Source: Hypholoma sublateritium FD-334 SS-4 (lineage: Eukaryota > Basidiomycota > Agaricomycetes > Agaricales > Strophariaceae). Taken from it: a stretch of DNA of 20,136 nucleotides. Position numbers and translations under genes: made by a program. Location: positions 1 to 20,136 of the forward strand of contig KN817767.1 of the NCBI GenBank assembly GCA_000827495.1, given 5' to 3'. Of the stretch, positions 7,122 through 17,402 are shown piece by piece. The notes beneath the pieces are model-generated. The model had not been told where the DNA came from. It did not search any database and was given only the letters and a program-made list of their open reading frames with translations. Within the stretch, counting starts at the first letter, position 1. Each line of letters starts with the position of its first letter.

Positions 7122-8778
7122 TTATGTATGGGCGGGCGTCGAGAGGCAGTGGGAGCGCGGGAACTTGACACGTGATGTTTTGGACTTCGTCGAATTTCGC
7201 GAGCGACACTGGCGCGTGCTCATCAGCGCATCAGTCGGTGACACGGGTGCATTAGGTACCTGATGGTCGTCGACGGAGCAAGCAGTGGGTATCTGCTGAT
7301 TAATTGCTTGACCCGAAAGTGCGGCTCCATCGGATGGTACGTCCGACGTCACATCACCCGACGCCCGGGGCTCGTCATCGGAAGGCGCATCAGTGGGCGC
7401 ATCACCACTGGGCGCATCGTCCGAGGGTGAATCGATGACGGGCGGTGCATTCAAGGCGTCGAAGCGGTTGTCGGACCAAACCTTCCATTCCGCTATGCTC
7501 ATGAGCCGGAATTTCGCAGTGCCTGATTCCCATGCGTGATACAAAACCTTCACCTCGTTCCAGGTCTTGATGTCACTTGGGCTGCAGAACTTGATGCCAG
7601 GTGGCCAGCCCTCAATGACGACGCCGTGCTTATCAGTGATGGCGTCGTCGAAGTTGGTGTAGATCATACGACTGATCTTGGTCTTCGCTGTGTCCCCTAC
7701 GTATACATGTAGTTAATAATAAAAGAAATATCATAATCAGTGGCCACTTACTGAGTTTCTGTGTGATAATTGCAGCAGTCTTCTTCTTTAACTCTAGCAG
7801 GTCCTGGACATAATTGTTGACGACGCCTTGAATAGAGTAGAGATTAGTATTAGAATAAAATATTACAAAGACGAGGTAATACTTACCTTTGACACCCGAA
7901 ACACAGTATGCTTCGTACTGCATTGCAAGAGCGCTTAGCTCACCGTTGGTTGCTATTCGAATAAAATCTTCGCCGCGCTGGCTTGTGGTGATAGTGAATG
8001 GTCGGAGGTATGCGTCGAGAGTCGATCGAACGGCGATAAGGACGATCTCGGTGCTTGTGCGAGCATGGAGGTTGTGTATCTAGAAATAATACATTAATAA
8101 TAAATTAGTAGAGAGCTCATACATACGTACCTCTTTCTCGAGCTGCATGAGCGAATGACTGGCATCGCCAAAGGCCTCGATGGGCACATTACGTGTCGAG
8201 AGCTTCTTCATCTCACGAAGTGCTTCAACTTCATCTACAAGAGGGTTGGTGACTGTTTGCTGCTCGTCGACGGACATCCGATTCCAACGATGGGAAATGT
8301 CGGACATGAGTTCGGTGGCCTTCTTGCGATGGCCGGGTTCGAGGCCTAGTATGCATTGAATATTAGTAAAATAAACGGTGGACCGAGTAAAAAATGTACC
8401 TTCATTGATGCGCTTGACTTCGGCATGCAGAAACGCATTCCACCTATTCACCTTGCACGTTGTCTTCGTCAGGCGGCCAGTTTGCAGCAGCTGCTCATAG
8501 TAATACTGTTCAGTGTGAGACCCAAACCTTTCACGCAGCTGTTTAGCTTCGTCCCAAATGCGCGCACGAGCCTCTGCAAGAGCCTCATTGAGGTCCTTCT
8601 TGCGCTGCTTGCGAGCGACTTGGAGCTGGGCCTTTTGAATGTTCGTTAGGCGATACACTGGCTTCGATTTGCCTGTGCGCCAGCGTTTGCGGGTGAGTGA
8701 AGTCTTGAGCTTCCGAGACGCCGATTTGTGACGCTCAACAGGCAAGTCTTTCTTGTGCTGGGATTTTTTTTTCGACAT
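7122..8778 (-). CDS. HMG-box-like protein with WPPGIKFCSPSDI domain (5 exons, 478 aa)
   Basis: Exons on the minus strand: 8778-8400, 8345-8131, 8079-7887, 7826-7752, 7696-7122. Introns are 54, 51, 60 and 55 nt with GTACAT, GTACGT, GTAAGT and GTAAGT donors, and the exon sum is 1437 nt. I chose the ATG at 8778 (MSKKKSQHKK). An ATG 30 nt upstream would add a hydrophobic stretch before this basic start. Residues 1-45 are lysine/arginine-rich and probably nuclear-targeting. Residues 50-85 look helical. Residues about 111-175 resemble an HMG box (NRWNAFLHAEVKRINEG, then SDISHRWNRMSVDEQQ). A second conserved-looking segment (about 298-367) contains WPPGIKFCSPSDI, YHAWESG and AEWKVWSDNRF. I recall similar uncharacterised segments in agaricomycete proteins but know no function. 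The tail (about 378-412) has repeated S-D-x-P/A acidic units. Likely a DNA-binding helper of the neighbouring transposase; it could also be an independent host-type regulator. Confidence 0.7.
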
Positions 8779-8943
8779 AGAGAAGACAGCAAAAAAGATA
8801 GTTACCATTGGCCACGTAAATGGGTGAGTCCTGTGTCGCTAGTAAAAACTGTCACGTGTGGTTCAAAAACCCAAGACAAGCAGGGGGGGCAGGAGCACTT
8901 GATTGAACAAAGGTGAGTTACATGACATGAATATTGAGAGAAG

Positions 8944-10299
8944 CTAATTGCCCGCATTATCTAAGATCCACCCAGCCTCAAGGACAGGCATCCCTTGGCT
9001 GGCCAAAGCCTCGACGAACGATGTGCGAGGAACATCAGACGCAATCAGGTCGTCAATTGCTTCAATGACATGGTCTGTGTATCCAAATGCATGCAAAAAG
9101 GACCCAAGAACCGGACCACCAGCCATCGAAGAGCGACGAGAGGCACCTGAACTCGCAGGTACTGCGTCGTCTACGTATATTGTGGTCTCGATTCCTCGTA
9201 AACTGCGGACATAGTGGTGGATACCACTATCAGGACCTGCGGTGACGTCGTGTTCAGGCTCTTTGCGCAGACTACGGCCTGCAAAGCAAAGTAAGTGGTA
9301 ACAAAAGTCATCTCCTGCGAAAGAAGCTGACATACCTTTACCTTTCGTCACTGAACGCTCGCTTGACGGCGAGTCGGAGCCATCAAGGTGCGCAGATGGA
9401 GTCATTGGGTGCCGGAAAATGGGTGTTCGTCCACTGCGGCGGGCTGAACTGGTTGGAGGTGGTAATTGGACTGTACGTGGTGGGGTCTGTGGGGCCTGAA
9501 AGCGTAAAGGAGACAACAAATAAGAGGGAGCCAAGCGTTGCGATTGTTGTGGCGTCCGCGAAGAAGCAGGAGTCGACGACGTTCCCGCACTATAGGCATC
9601 CGAAGACGACCCGAAAGGCTGGCTACGTGTATGTGTAGACTGCGGGTACGTGTTATCGATTGCATCTGTTGTGCTGATACTCACTGATATGGGACTGTGA
9701 GAAGTGCAGGAAACACGGTAGAAAAAGAAATGAACTCACTGGCAGCGATTGCTGTGTGCAAGTCCTCACTCTCCGTGGGCTCCCCCCGCATTATCATGCA
9801 AGTCAAAGCGTCGGCAAGCGTCAAGTATCCCTGCATGCGCTGAAACGGGGCCTTCGATTTTTGAAGGGATTTCTGTGCTTCCTCGCTGGCACTCCGTGTT
9901 AGTATAACACATATAATGCACATGTAGTACGTACATCGACATAAATACTCCCAGCCTATGTCCTAAATACACGGCATGGAATTCTTTGGCCTCTTTGCGC
10001 AGATCGAGCGCTTGGAATTCGTTTGATTGAATGAGATCGAGCGCGATCAGTTCGCGCGATATTGGAGGCGTGTACGAGGTTAATTGCGTCACCACGGGCT
10101 GTAGGCTCATGACGGCCTGCGCATCTTCCAAGTTCGTGCACTGCACGATAAGAGGAAAAGGAGGTTGTCCCTTGCTGCTTGGAATCCACGCGCTATCAAA
10201 CAGTTAAGTGCTGAATCAGAAACAGATAAGCAGGCACATTACTCACTGCATGGTTGCAATACCAGGCGGAGACCCTCCGAGGCAAGCATAATAGAGCAT
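8944..10299 (-). CDS. Protein with viroplasmin/RNase H1 N-terminal-like domain (5 exons, 379 aa)
   Basis: Exons on the minus strand: 10299-10247, 10192-9935, 9885-9740, 9683-9336, 9278-8944. Introns are 54, 49, 56 and 57 nt and the exon sum is 1140 nt with no internal stop. The ATG at 10299 opens MLYYACLGGSPPGI. The centre, after the third exon joins, reads FHAVYLGHRLGVFMSIEEAQ, then APFQRMQGYLTLADAL. This matches the pattern of the caulimovirus viroplasmin / RNase H1 N-terminal hybrid-binding fold: aromatic-x-VxxGxxxGVF, a short helix, then a turn ending in F/Y and a TxxEA-like helix. The N-terminus (YYACLGGSPPGI and later NLEDAQAVM) may be a second, more diverged copy. The rest is Ser/Pro/Thr-rich linker and a C-terminal acidic-hydrophobic segment. 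There is no RNase H catalytic domain. Role unknown; binding to an RNA-DNA or structured DNA intermediate of the KDZ unit is a speculation. Stop is 165 bp before the HMG gene. Confidence 0.65.
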
Positions 10300-10558
10300 A
10301 TTAGAACAACAGAGCTAATACGGAAAGGAGGGAAATAGAATGGCAGCGAAGCTGATCATCATCGATATAGCTGCCTTCTTATGATTAGTACGTGTGCACC
10401 ACATGTCAGCCCACATGTCTTCTTATTGATGCTTCTATTAGGTTTATTTCTAATTGCAGAACAATAGATGGTATCGTTTATAGCAATGATGTACCAAGAA
10501 AACGTCTACTAGAAAATGATAGACAAGCATGAACAAAAAGAAGTAAGTAGCTGAGTAT
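10300..10558. other. Intergenic spacer between KDZ and viroplasmin-like genes
   Basis: AT-rich, 259 bp, with no open frame of note. It must hold the 3' end of the transposase transcript and the promoter of the downstream gene, but no clear TATA box is visible on the minus strand. Confidence 0.5.
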
Positions 10559-13500
10559 TCACGTCGTATCCAAGTTATGCACGGGGAGTTCTGAGATATA
10601 GTCTATGAGGCCTCCAATGTCGCCTTCGAGGTTTTCACCATCTCCACCATCCCCAAAATCATCTGCAATGTCATCGTCAAGATCGCGCTCTCTTTGTGCT
10701 GACAAAGAGGGAGGTTCAAGGTGAGTATCCGACTCGTTTGATGCGAAGTTCGACTGTGTTCCACGTCGAATGCCTCGTGTTTGATTGCCCGTGAACCCTG
10801 GTAAATCGTAAGTCTGTCCCAACCTCGCCAAAATTTGGTCATTGACTCGATTGCGCAGCTCGACAAATTCCAGCGTTGGTCCGTACATTGGGCTGCCCTC
10901 GGACTTGAGGTCTTGCAGTCGCCGTTTGAAATGCTCGTGTTCATCTAAAATAGATGTGTGTACGCGCCTAATCTCAATATTACAGCGAGTGATCTCTTCG
11001 TGAGCGCGCTTTATGCGCAAGTCTTGCTTCATTGTTTCTCGCACAGCAAGCTCGGTCCACCGTTTATGTCCGATGTCCTGGTGCGAGCCTCGCAGCAGGT
11101 CGAACTCTTCCAAGAAGGAGTAATGTGATACGCGTGACCAATCGAGAGTTGGCTTGGGCAGGTTGAGCTTGAGCGCTGCAGTGTTGTATGCATTGACTGC
11201 GTTGCGAATAGCCTTGCATCGGGCTTGTAGTGCCTTTGCAATATGTGTTCGCATTCGATAGCCTATAATACGATTAGATTAGATACTAAATATTCTATTT
11301 ATAAATTTTAAAAATACCGGTGAAGTTCAAATTCAGCTTGTGTAACTCGAACAGACGCTGGACAACCAGTCGTTGGAGCTTATCAAGTGCTCTGTGATAC
11401 TCTCGAGTAGCAGAATACTCAAGAGCATCTTGATACTCCTTCGTAGCGGGAGTCCATCGTACCTCAATGTTCAGGGCAAGCTCCAGGGCTGTGATATCGA
11501 GGAGGATCTGATCTCTCTTCTCGGCAAGATATCGGCAAGATGTCTCGGCTTTCCGCGTCTGCGAAAGCTCTTGGCTGTACGATGTTGCAGATGCCTCTGA
11601 CGGCGCGGTGAGAATAAATTGAGTCGAGGCTGTCTCGTACTTCGCGCTAGATAAAATTGAAATCTAGTCAACAATAATGTATATAATTCAAAATCAAAGA
11701 AATACCTTATCTCCTGATAACTTTGAAGGGCGTCAACGTAGGCAGCGCGGTGTACGTCATGCCCAGGTTCCTTGCCAAGATTACGAAAGTAATCAACCTC
11801 CTCAATGTGCCATTGTTCGAGATCCCCTTCACCAATGTTCAAGACCTCCTTGGCGTGAGTCAGGGCCGGTACTTCCTCATCAATGATGCGTATTGCCTGC
11901 ACATAGTTATTGTGCAGCATTATGCCAAGGTTTGCATACTTGTCATTATCCCAGTTGCGAAAGAATTGGTCTATAAACACACGGCGGCGATACTGTGTCA
12001 TGTAGCACGTGAGACCACCAAGTTGGTTTGATGAACTAAAAATACGCTCGAGAATCTCGAGATCTTCCAGACCCATGCCTTCAATGACGTTAGGATGGTG
12101 CTGTTTTTGGCAGTCGTAACTGTGAGAATAGCTGTGAAATGCATTCACACAGCAGCGACAGTTCTGTGCTTCAAACTCGCGAGCAAGGCTGCTATGTTTG
12201 ATTGTTTGGCCAAATGCGCACCCTATGTCATAGCCCATAAGCCACCCGCCATCGAAGACTTGGAGCGCTTTGCCAATGATTGCGAGTGGGAATTTAGCGC
12301 TATCAATAAATTTGATTGCCATCAGTATTGTCCGACGTATCACAGAAATAGAACGGCGCCTACAGCTCTCCAGATCGGATGAGATCTGCAATCCACAAAA
12401 TCATTCCGTGGCGACAAGCCGACGCAAAAAGTCCCGACTCATGAAAGATCGACCACATCTTTTTCTTCTCGTCTGAGGCAGCTGCTTTCCAGCGGACAGC
12501 ACAGCCAGATCCATTAGCTGCCGCGGTCGGCAACTCCTCCTCAACAATGCCATCAGTGTCGCCTTCCACGCTGTCATCGCCGTGATCAGGGACTGGCATT
12601 GGCATTTGCCGAGATCTGCTAGATTTCACTTCATCCGCGTACTTGTCTACTTCTTCAAAAGTGAGGTAGTAGTCGCTCTCTTCAAATGTACGCACATCGC
12701 CCTCATTCTTTGCCCCGGATGACATTCTTTTCAATGAGAAATTGGCGTCCATTGCGAACATTCTCTTGAATTTAAGCGAAGGTTCATCGCAGAGCTAAGA
12801 ATAGGTTATGTTCACATTGACATGCTAAAAATACATAAACGTACCTCATAGCTGCACGCCGGACAAGCGTTTAGCACGCGCCAATTGGCGCCTTTTCTCT
12901 CCAAGACTTCTGCCACGTGGCTATCTAACATGCGGATTATTGTTAGATATATGTCAAAAGTGTTTGACAGTGCAGAGCGGTATCGCCGACGGTACGGTAT
13001 CTGTAAAATATTGTAATAATGCGGCACTGCGGTACTTGAACATACGTACATTGTAGAGATCACACAGTACCCGAGCGAATGCCTCAATACTGAACGACGG
13101 CTTGCGTAACCGAATATGACGGAATAGCTGTAGCGTCCGAACGGACAACGCCACTGTGGGGGTTTCGGGTGTGTTACCAATATACCCCTGCAACATTAAA
13201 GCCTCTGCCACTGATTTTGAATCTTCGCCACGCGGGATGTCAACAAAAATCTTCATTGTATAGATATCGAGAACTTCGATGGTGAAATCGTAGCCGGCGC
13301 CAATTGGCTCTGTACTTCCGGGCCTTGACGTTTGCGGGTCGGAGGTGGAGGTGGCTGTGGGACTTGCGGGTGGTGATTCAGGTGACGTAGGATATTTCCA
13401 TTTGAGATAGGCTTGCAGCATCTCTTCGAGACGAGGCGCCCAATTGGCCTGGAGACGCTCGGTTCTCTGCCTCCATGAGCGCCCGTCACGATATGCACGT

Positions 13501-13976
13501 CCTCGATATCTGTAGATAAGTCTTAGTAAATAGCATTCGAGCAGGTGAGAAATTGGGGGAAATAACCGTTCATCCATCAGCTCTCGTGCTGCATATGTAA
13601 ATACATCATTCTCCTGCTCAGGGAGAGGTATGTCCTCCCAATCCATTTCACGGGTGGTATCCTGCGCAGATGGTTCGTTATCGGCTGCGCCGAGAGGCAG
13701 CGTGCTCGTCTCTCCTTGAATGTCGCGTATCGCGCTGATGGATTGCTCGCCAAGCCCTGAGAAACAACTCCGAGTCAGTATCTGACAACATAACCGAAGC
13801 CGGGATGTACCTGACAGTTCTTGTTGGAGACGTTGCTGCCCTTCTTGCCAAGCCTTTTCGAGGGCTTGTGGACCTAGTCTCCGAGACTCGGGAACGGTCG
13901 TTCTGGAGTAAGGCCCGCCGTTCACACTGGATCTGACAGATTGTGAGACACCCGAGCGCTTTCCGGTGGACGGCAT
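10559..13976 (-). CDS. KDZ transposase, CxC1 type (8 exons, about 1009 aa, intact)
   Basis: Exons on the minus strand: 13976-13811, 13756-13567, 13509-13050, 13000-12845, 12794-12364, 12299-11706, 11646-11318, 11262-10559. The sum is 3030 nt with no internal stop. The intron 13566-13510 has a weak GTTATT donor; keeping it adds 19 in-frame residues. After a Ser/Pro-rich N-terminus comes QGYIGNTPETPTVALSVRTL, as in the CxC1 region that precedes KDZ domains. The core begins NACPACSYELCDEPSLKF with MDANFSLKRM (D about 340), then WKAAASDEKKKMW, ASACRHGMILWIADLIRSGE, GYDIGC (D about 492), HSYSHSYDCQ and EGMGLEDLEILERIFSSSN (E about 546-552). The two aspartates and a glutamate of the last motif are plausible DDE residues of the RNase H-like fold. 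The C-terminal 400 residues are helical (RLFELHKLNLNFTGYRMRTH) and end in an acidic tail. Predicted cut-and-paste transposase acting in the nucleus. Confidence in family is high; exact exon borders are by inspection. Confidence 0.9.
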
Positions 13977-14419
13977 GATTAAGGAATTGGGTCAGTACTT
14001 TGTGAATAGTAGACACGGAATTCACTGTCTTATATATCATGTACCAAACCACTTCCATGTGGTTTCCTCAAGGCCTTTGCATGGCTCAGCGTGCACCATG
14101 GAATATGATCTAACAAGTCCACTTGACAGGACTGTCCGACCGCCGATACGTCGCCACTCGTAACCGAAACTTCGGCTACGTTCCATCAGTGCTCATCAAT
14201 TCCATCAGTATGTCCTAATAATATAACATTCCCTCAGCCAACAAGCCCATGTAGTACAAGCATTGCGAGAGCAAGGCCCAGCATCACGCGCTCAGGAGCA
14301 CTAGAGGTAGTGCCAGGACATATGTACACTCCCTTCCCGTAGGCACATAAATACACAAATGAATTATGCGCATGTTATAGGTACAGCAATGTTCGTATAT
14401 CTAAAAATAAAGTGAAACC
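13977..14419. other. Upstream flank of the KDZ gene, no gene seen
   Basis: Unremarkable base composition. It contains two small hairpins, AACCAC-TTCCAT-GTGGTT (around 14047-14064) and CCGAA-AC-TTCGG (around 14165-14176). I looked here for an inverted partner of the sequence near 7000-7122 and saw none. No reading frame is convincing on either strand. Confidence 0.45.
14029..14036 (-). promoter_or_regulatory. TATA box candidate for the KDZ gene
   Basis: The minus strand reads TATATAAG at 14036-14029, about 53 nt before the transposase ATG. It suits a TATA element with a very short 5' leader. No other core motif is evident. Confidence 0.4.
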
Positions 14420-15240
14420 AGGGGTTTGCGCCGTAAGGGCTGTAACCGCGGCGCATGGGAGGGGAAACTGCCTCGCGAGGGGGGGACACCGACAGCTGGG
14501 GGGGGGCAGATGGTGGGGGACGCAGCCGCCAGTATGAGACGGCGAGAGACATTGTCAAAGGCGGCAGTCGGGCGGCCTGCGCTAACACAGACAAGAAGTG
14601 GAGGGGTGGTGAGAGAAATGATGTTAGTATGCTAAAAATAAAAATACGTACGAAACGGAGGCGACAGCCCGCGGTGGGAGAACGGCAGCGACAGCGTGGC
14701 GATGGTAGCGAGCGCGACAAGTGGAAGGCGGCGTCCAACGAAGCCGGGGAAGGGCCAAGTGCGCGGGTGAGCGGGAGAGTCCGCACGGAAGGGGGGTGGG
14801 GGGAGCGTAGCAACAACGCAACGTGACGCCCGGTGATGGCGACGGCGACGGAGCGCTGACAGCAATGGCAGCGACGGAGCAGCAGCGGTGAGCACTGAGG
14901 ATGGCGGCGGTGACGGTGCGGCGGCAACGATGGGGTGGCGACAACGGCGGTGAAGATGGGGAGGCGGTGCCGTCGGTGACGGTGATGACGCGGTGGTGAC
15001 AACGGCGGCGAGGCGGCGAGGCGTTGATGATGGCGGCGACGGGGAGGTGGTGATGACGGCGGCGACAGGGGGGTGGTGATGACGGCGGCGACAGGGGGGC
15101 GGTGATGACGGCGGCGATGGGGAGGCGGTGTCGACGACCATGGTGGCGGGAGAGAAGGGATGTGGGAAGGAAGCGCGGTGCGCGCCGCGCGGCAGGTGCA
15201 GCCGCTGATGGGCGCTACGGGATGTTCCCGCCGANGGCGC
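14420..15240. repeat. GC-rich, G-run low-complexity block
   Basis: The plus strand is strongly purine/G-biased, with runs of 7-9 G at about 14480-14510, many GGCGGCG and GGTGRTGAYG units, and few pyrimidine tracts. The opposite strand gives long Pro/Ser/Arg/His frames that are explained by composition alone. The block ends sharply near 15240 where AT-richer sequence begins. G-runs are dense enough for G-quadruplexes. Confidence 0.6.
15023..15127 (+). repeat. 26-bp minisatellite, four units
   Basis: Units lie at 15023-15049 (27 bp, diverged), 15050-15075, 15076-15101 and 15102-15127. Each begins with GTGATGACGGCGGCGA or a close variant and ends in a G-run plus YG. Units two and three differ by one base. 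Confidence 0.8.
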
Positions 15241-16510
15241 CCGAAGAGCTCGGGGCAATGGACTTAGCATATTCAAGGGCTCGCAGACTTATTCACCACT
15301 TTATTGGCAGTGTGTGAGGATTACGCTTAGTATTCTATTTAGGATGAGTTACCACATACATGTGACATTCTTATTAGCTAGTGATGGTGTGATGTCGAGG
15401 TGGTGTCAACAAGTTGGTAGTATAAATTTAGATGCATTTAGGCAATTGTATACTCTGATTTTCACTTACTTTTTTTTGTATTCAATTATTGAATTGTGCA
15501 TCAGCTGTTTATCCACCTGCTGTTCCCACATCACTCCCCTAATTAGATATGATCACATACCATGTGCTCATGTCTAATACCTGGTGATTGGAGCGGTTTA
15601 GCGCCTCCTTCAATAAACCTCCATTATTGTTAAAGATTACTTTGAAATAACTGACCTCTTGTTGCCTTTTGCATTGCCGACATGGCTGCTCAACACCAAT
15701 GGCTTGCTCTATGATCTGCCACTCATGCATGTGCCATCATTTCTATTTTGGCACTAATGGCAGTGTGAGGTGCAAAGTTGGGTGTGTAGACTAGAAAATC
15801 TGCCTGTAAAGTGTACAATAAAATCAGAGACAGTGGTACAATGATACACATATCTTGGCACAAGGTTTACTTACATGCAAGTTGAGCAAGGAGTTAAGGA
15901 TGAGGGATTTATTCAGATGGTCGGAATATCCTTTAAGAGCAATAAGAGGCCAGATTTGTGGGCCCAAAACCCTGTAGTTAACTGGAGTACATCCTACAAG
16001 GCAAGCCTGTATTCATACTTCCTATCCTCGTCCTTTGCTGTTGCCAGTTTCTTCCCTTTCTTGGCCAATAGGCGATAGGTCCATACTACACCAATCACCC
16101 CATTCCTAGAGCCGAAATGCCACGGCCCTCCACACAATACCGCTGTGTGCTACTTCCGGTACAATTATTGCACATTGCACATATGCTGCAGGTGTCCTTG
16201 ATACTCTGTTCTCAATTTTGCCGTCGTGCTTCATCCGGTATGCCATAACTTTCCAATTGATCAGTCGTCTTTGTTTGTTCCATCCCAATAGTGCGGTTGT
16301 AGCACCATTAGCGCCACAGCCTTATTTCACTCTCTGTTGATTGCGCGCGCCTGTGTGGACATTGGCTGATCTCGCCGAAGGCGAAACCACATGGTTTCTT
16401 TCTTCTTTGGGTACCTGGCCTTCCTTTCTTGGCAATCTGTGTTCAAGTGGCCTTTTGTCATCCACATATCCCGCTCCTCCTTATGCCATAGATCTGGTTA
16501 ATCTGCATGC
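15241..16510. other. AT-richer stretch with no recognisable gene
   Basis: No open frame longer than about 70 codons shows recognisable similarity, and I see no tRNA, rRNA or repeat structure. The last 190 bp (about 16320-16510) are rich in C/T on the plus strand, and the same style continues after the small LTR element at 17562. This is consistent with one sequence split by that insertion. Confidence 0.45.
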
Positions 16511-16515
16511 TCCTT

Positions 16516-16669
16516 TGTAGAACTTTGACGTCCTAGTATTTGATACCCCGTTCAAACAGTAAAGAACTGTACAAACAACCAAGCGTGACTATCTACGAAA
16601 GATCCAAACTCTGCACTCCGCCTGGCCCGTGCACGTGCACTGTGCGTCTTCAGTCAAATATTTGCATCA
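16516..16669 (-). repeat. LTR of the TRIM-like element (left copy)
   Basis: 154 bp, TG...CA on the plus strand, ending CAAATATTTGCATCA. It aligns without gaps to 17403-17556 with about 17 differences, nearly all transitions. Confidence 0.85.
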
Positions 16670-16839
16670 CTTCCCCTCAAACATAGGTGCACAGTGGACG
16701 AGAAACACTTCCCCTCGACCCAACCATATATACCATACCAATGCCATATGTTTTTCCCAACCATGAATCTTGCATGATTTCATCCCAAGTGATCTTGATG
16801 CGCAAAATGAGCCTTCCAACTGGCTAACCTCACCAGACT

Positions 16840-17180
16840 CACCCCAACCTCAGAGCAACTAGACCACTGTCTGAACCCAGATTCCTTGACCAGAATCTCC
16901 TCTTCATCATCCAGGTAGCTCAACCACCACCTAATCATCCAGATCCTTCCACCAGATCATCTTGATGTCTTCTTCAACCAGGTAGCTTGACCACCACCAG
17001 AGTGCCCACCAGATCCTTCCACCAGATCCTCTCAGAGTGACTTGACCACCACCCTGTCCTCCCAGATCCACCTAGATCCCACCAGATGCAACCCAGATCC
17101 CACCAGCAGCTAGACCACTGTCAAATCTTCCAGAGACACCCACCCCTCCTCCCCAAGCAGCAAGACCACTGCTGGAGCCT
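16840..17180. repeat. Degenerate pyrimidine-rich repeats inside the TRIM-like element
   Basis: CTTGACCACCACC or close variants start at 16919, 16986 and 17041, and CCAGATCCTTCCACCAGATC occurs at 16939-16958 and again at 17009-17028. Units are roughly 55-70 bp and irregular. No frame is conserved through them. Confidence 0.6.
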
Positions 17181-17402
17181 CCCTTCACCATTCCTCCCCT
17201 CATTCCCTACTTCCAGACCTCCCAGACCATTCCCACATCCTGCTAATCCCATAGCCAGTAGAATAGCCCCAGTAGCCGATAGAGAGAGTGATTGATGAGC
17301 AGCCAGCCAGGAATAGAATAGTGGTTTAACCACCCCAGTGTGTTGCCAGAGAGTGATAGTACAGGGATTTGACCATCCCAAGGGTAAGAGAATCACCGTT
17401 TG

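Larger units (their letters stand above)
7122..13976 (-). mobile_element. Putative KDZ DNA transposon unit with two accessory genes (termini not found)
   Basis: Three spliced genes lie head to tail on the minus strand with short gaps (259 bp and 165 bp): KDZ transposase, viroplasmin-like protein, HMG-box-like protein. All keep uninterrupted frames after splicing, while the flanks are broken or non-coding repeats. KDZ elements are a known class of large eukaryotic DNA transposons expanded in basidiomycetes. That the two small genes belong to the element is an inference from orientation, spacing and shared intron style. I searched the flanks by eye for terminal inverted repeats and target duplications and found none, so the limits given are only the outermost codons. 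Confidence 0.5.

Noticed and set aside
7000..14420. Terminal inverted repeats of the KDZ unit
   Set aside because: Compared by eye, 7000-7122 and 13977-14420 share no convincing inverted match, so no boundaries are claimed.
14364..15276. Long Pro/Ser/Arg/His-rich minus-strand frames
   Set aside because: They arise from the G-rich low-complexity repeat. They overlap in several frames, contain an N and show no motif.
15875..16078. Small plus-strand frame with a hydrophobic end
   Set aside because: 67 codons with no recognisable motif, no splice or promoter context, and no supporting neighbour.
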